The notes under the pieces were generated by a model. It was given only the letters and a program-made list of their open reading frames with translations. It had not been told where the DNA came from and searched no databases. Of a stretch of DNA of 32,972 nucleotides, positions 32,678 to 32,972 are shown piece by piece; position 1 is the stretch's first letter, and every line of letters begins with the position of its first letter. The stretch covers positions 1-32,972 of the forward strand of contig JBDRQW010000012.1 of the NCBI GenBank assembly GCA_043826085.1. Direction: 5' to 3'. Both the position numbers and the translations under genes were made by a program. The DNA comes from CAXBYZ01 sp043826085 (GTDB lineage: Bacteria > Patescibacteriota > Microgenomatia > UBA1400 > CG1-02-47-37).

Positions 32678-32972
32678 TGCAAAAAACTATTAAAAACATT
32701 TTTCGTAGAAAAAAGTTATTACCATTCTTTACCTTATTTTTTCTAGTTTTACTTCTTCCCCTCACTGTTTACTTAGCTATTCATCAAGTTAGAACCCGAT
32801 CACAAGCATCTAATAATGAATCATTTGTCAAATGTAATAATATAAAAATTTTCCCAAATAAAAACATTTATACTCCCGGAGAAACAGTACAAATTGTTGT
32901 AACAGCAATAAATGATGTAAACAATATTGTAGTTAATTGGATTCCCAGCTCAAGAAATCTTATTCAAAAACC
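32677..32972 (+). CDS. N-terminal part of an exported or membrane-anchored protein (cut by window end)
   Basis: Open from the ATG at 32677 to the window end, 98 complete codons. Basic start MQKTIKNIFRRKK, one hydrophobic segment at about residues 14-35 (LLPFFTLFFLVLLLPLTVYLA), then HQVRTRSQASNNE and an extracellular-looking region with YTPGETVQIVVTA, a pattern typical of Ig-like or bacterial surface-domain strands. The TPGE here is ordinary protein sequence, not the palindromic element. The 'LPLTVYLA...RSQA' N-terminus is typical of many Microgenomates surface proteins (recalled). Function unknown. Confidence 0.7.
   Translation, partial: MQKTIKNIFRRKKLLPFFTLFFLVLLLPLTVYLAIHQVRTRSQASNNESFVKCNNIKIFPNKNIYTPGETVQIVVTAINDVNNIVVNWIPSSRNLIQK

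Overview
The window looks like a chromosomal segment of an AT-rich bacterium of the Candidate Phyla Radiation (CPR, Patescibacteria), most likely a Microgenomates-type lineage. Supporting observations: the universal transcription and translation superoperons are fused into one long run; rpmD (L30) is absent between rpsE and rplO, a known CPR-wide loss; many genes start directly after A/T-rich stop-to-start junctions with no Shine-Dalgarno; and the last, cut-off protein has a Microgenomates-style N-terminus (basic, one hydrophobic segment, then RTRSQA). UGA is used as a normal stop, which argues against the code-25 CPR groups. The species cannot be named from this sequence alone.

Layout. 1-2716: tail of a surface-type protein, a sortase, ruvX, a small zinc-ribbon protein and mltG, all on the + strand. 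2717-10851: an rpoB-rpoC-rpsL-rpsG block with its own promoter and a terminator-like leader. 10848-12617: an accessory island inside the str operon, holding a minus-strand REP-associated tyrosine transposase (RAYT) with four copies of its palindrome, plus an unrecognised membrane-anchored protein. 12622-16118: fusA-tuf with its own promoter and leader attenuator. 16198-28362: S10 and spc clusters (rpsJ to rplO, secY, adk, a P-loop kinase, map). 28368-32612: alpha cluster (infA, rpmJ, rpsM, rpsK, rpsD, rpoA, rplQ) followed by rplM-rpsI. 32677-end: start of an exported protein.

The striking feature is a dense set of short palindromic elements of several families, almost all at gene 3' ends. Some lie between genes (38-39 nt hairpins GGTTACGAACT...AGTTCGTAACC). 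Others are in frame within ribosomal-protein tails: a TPGV-coding element (arms CACTCCCGGAGTG) in L3, L23, L22, L15 and L13; a 70-nt element (arms AAGGTGACACCTT) in L22 and L13; a 50-nt element in L17. Two 21-nt palindromes form the C-termini of map and of the P-loop kinase, and one hairpin supplies the last residues and stop codon of rpmC. The RAYT gene itself carries two of its own palindromes as coding sequence, in two different frames. This resembles Rickettsia palindromic elements combined with REP/RAYT biology, here concentrated in the essential ribosomal operon of a reduced genome.

A second theme is control. Three intrinsic-terminator-like hairpins sit immediately in front of start codons (rpoB, fusA, rpmJ). 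The fusA one has a perfect competing antiterminator pairing and the rpoB leader contains a possible 11-codon leader peptide.
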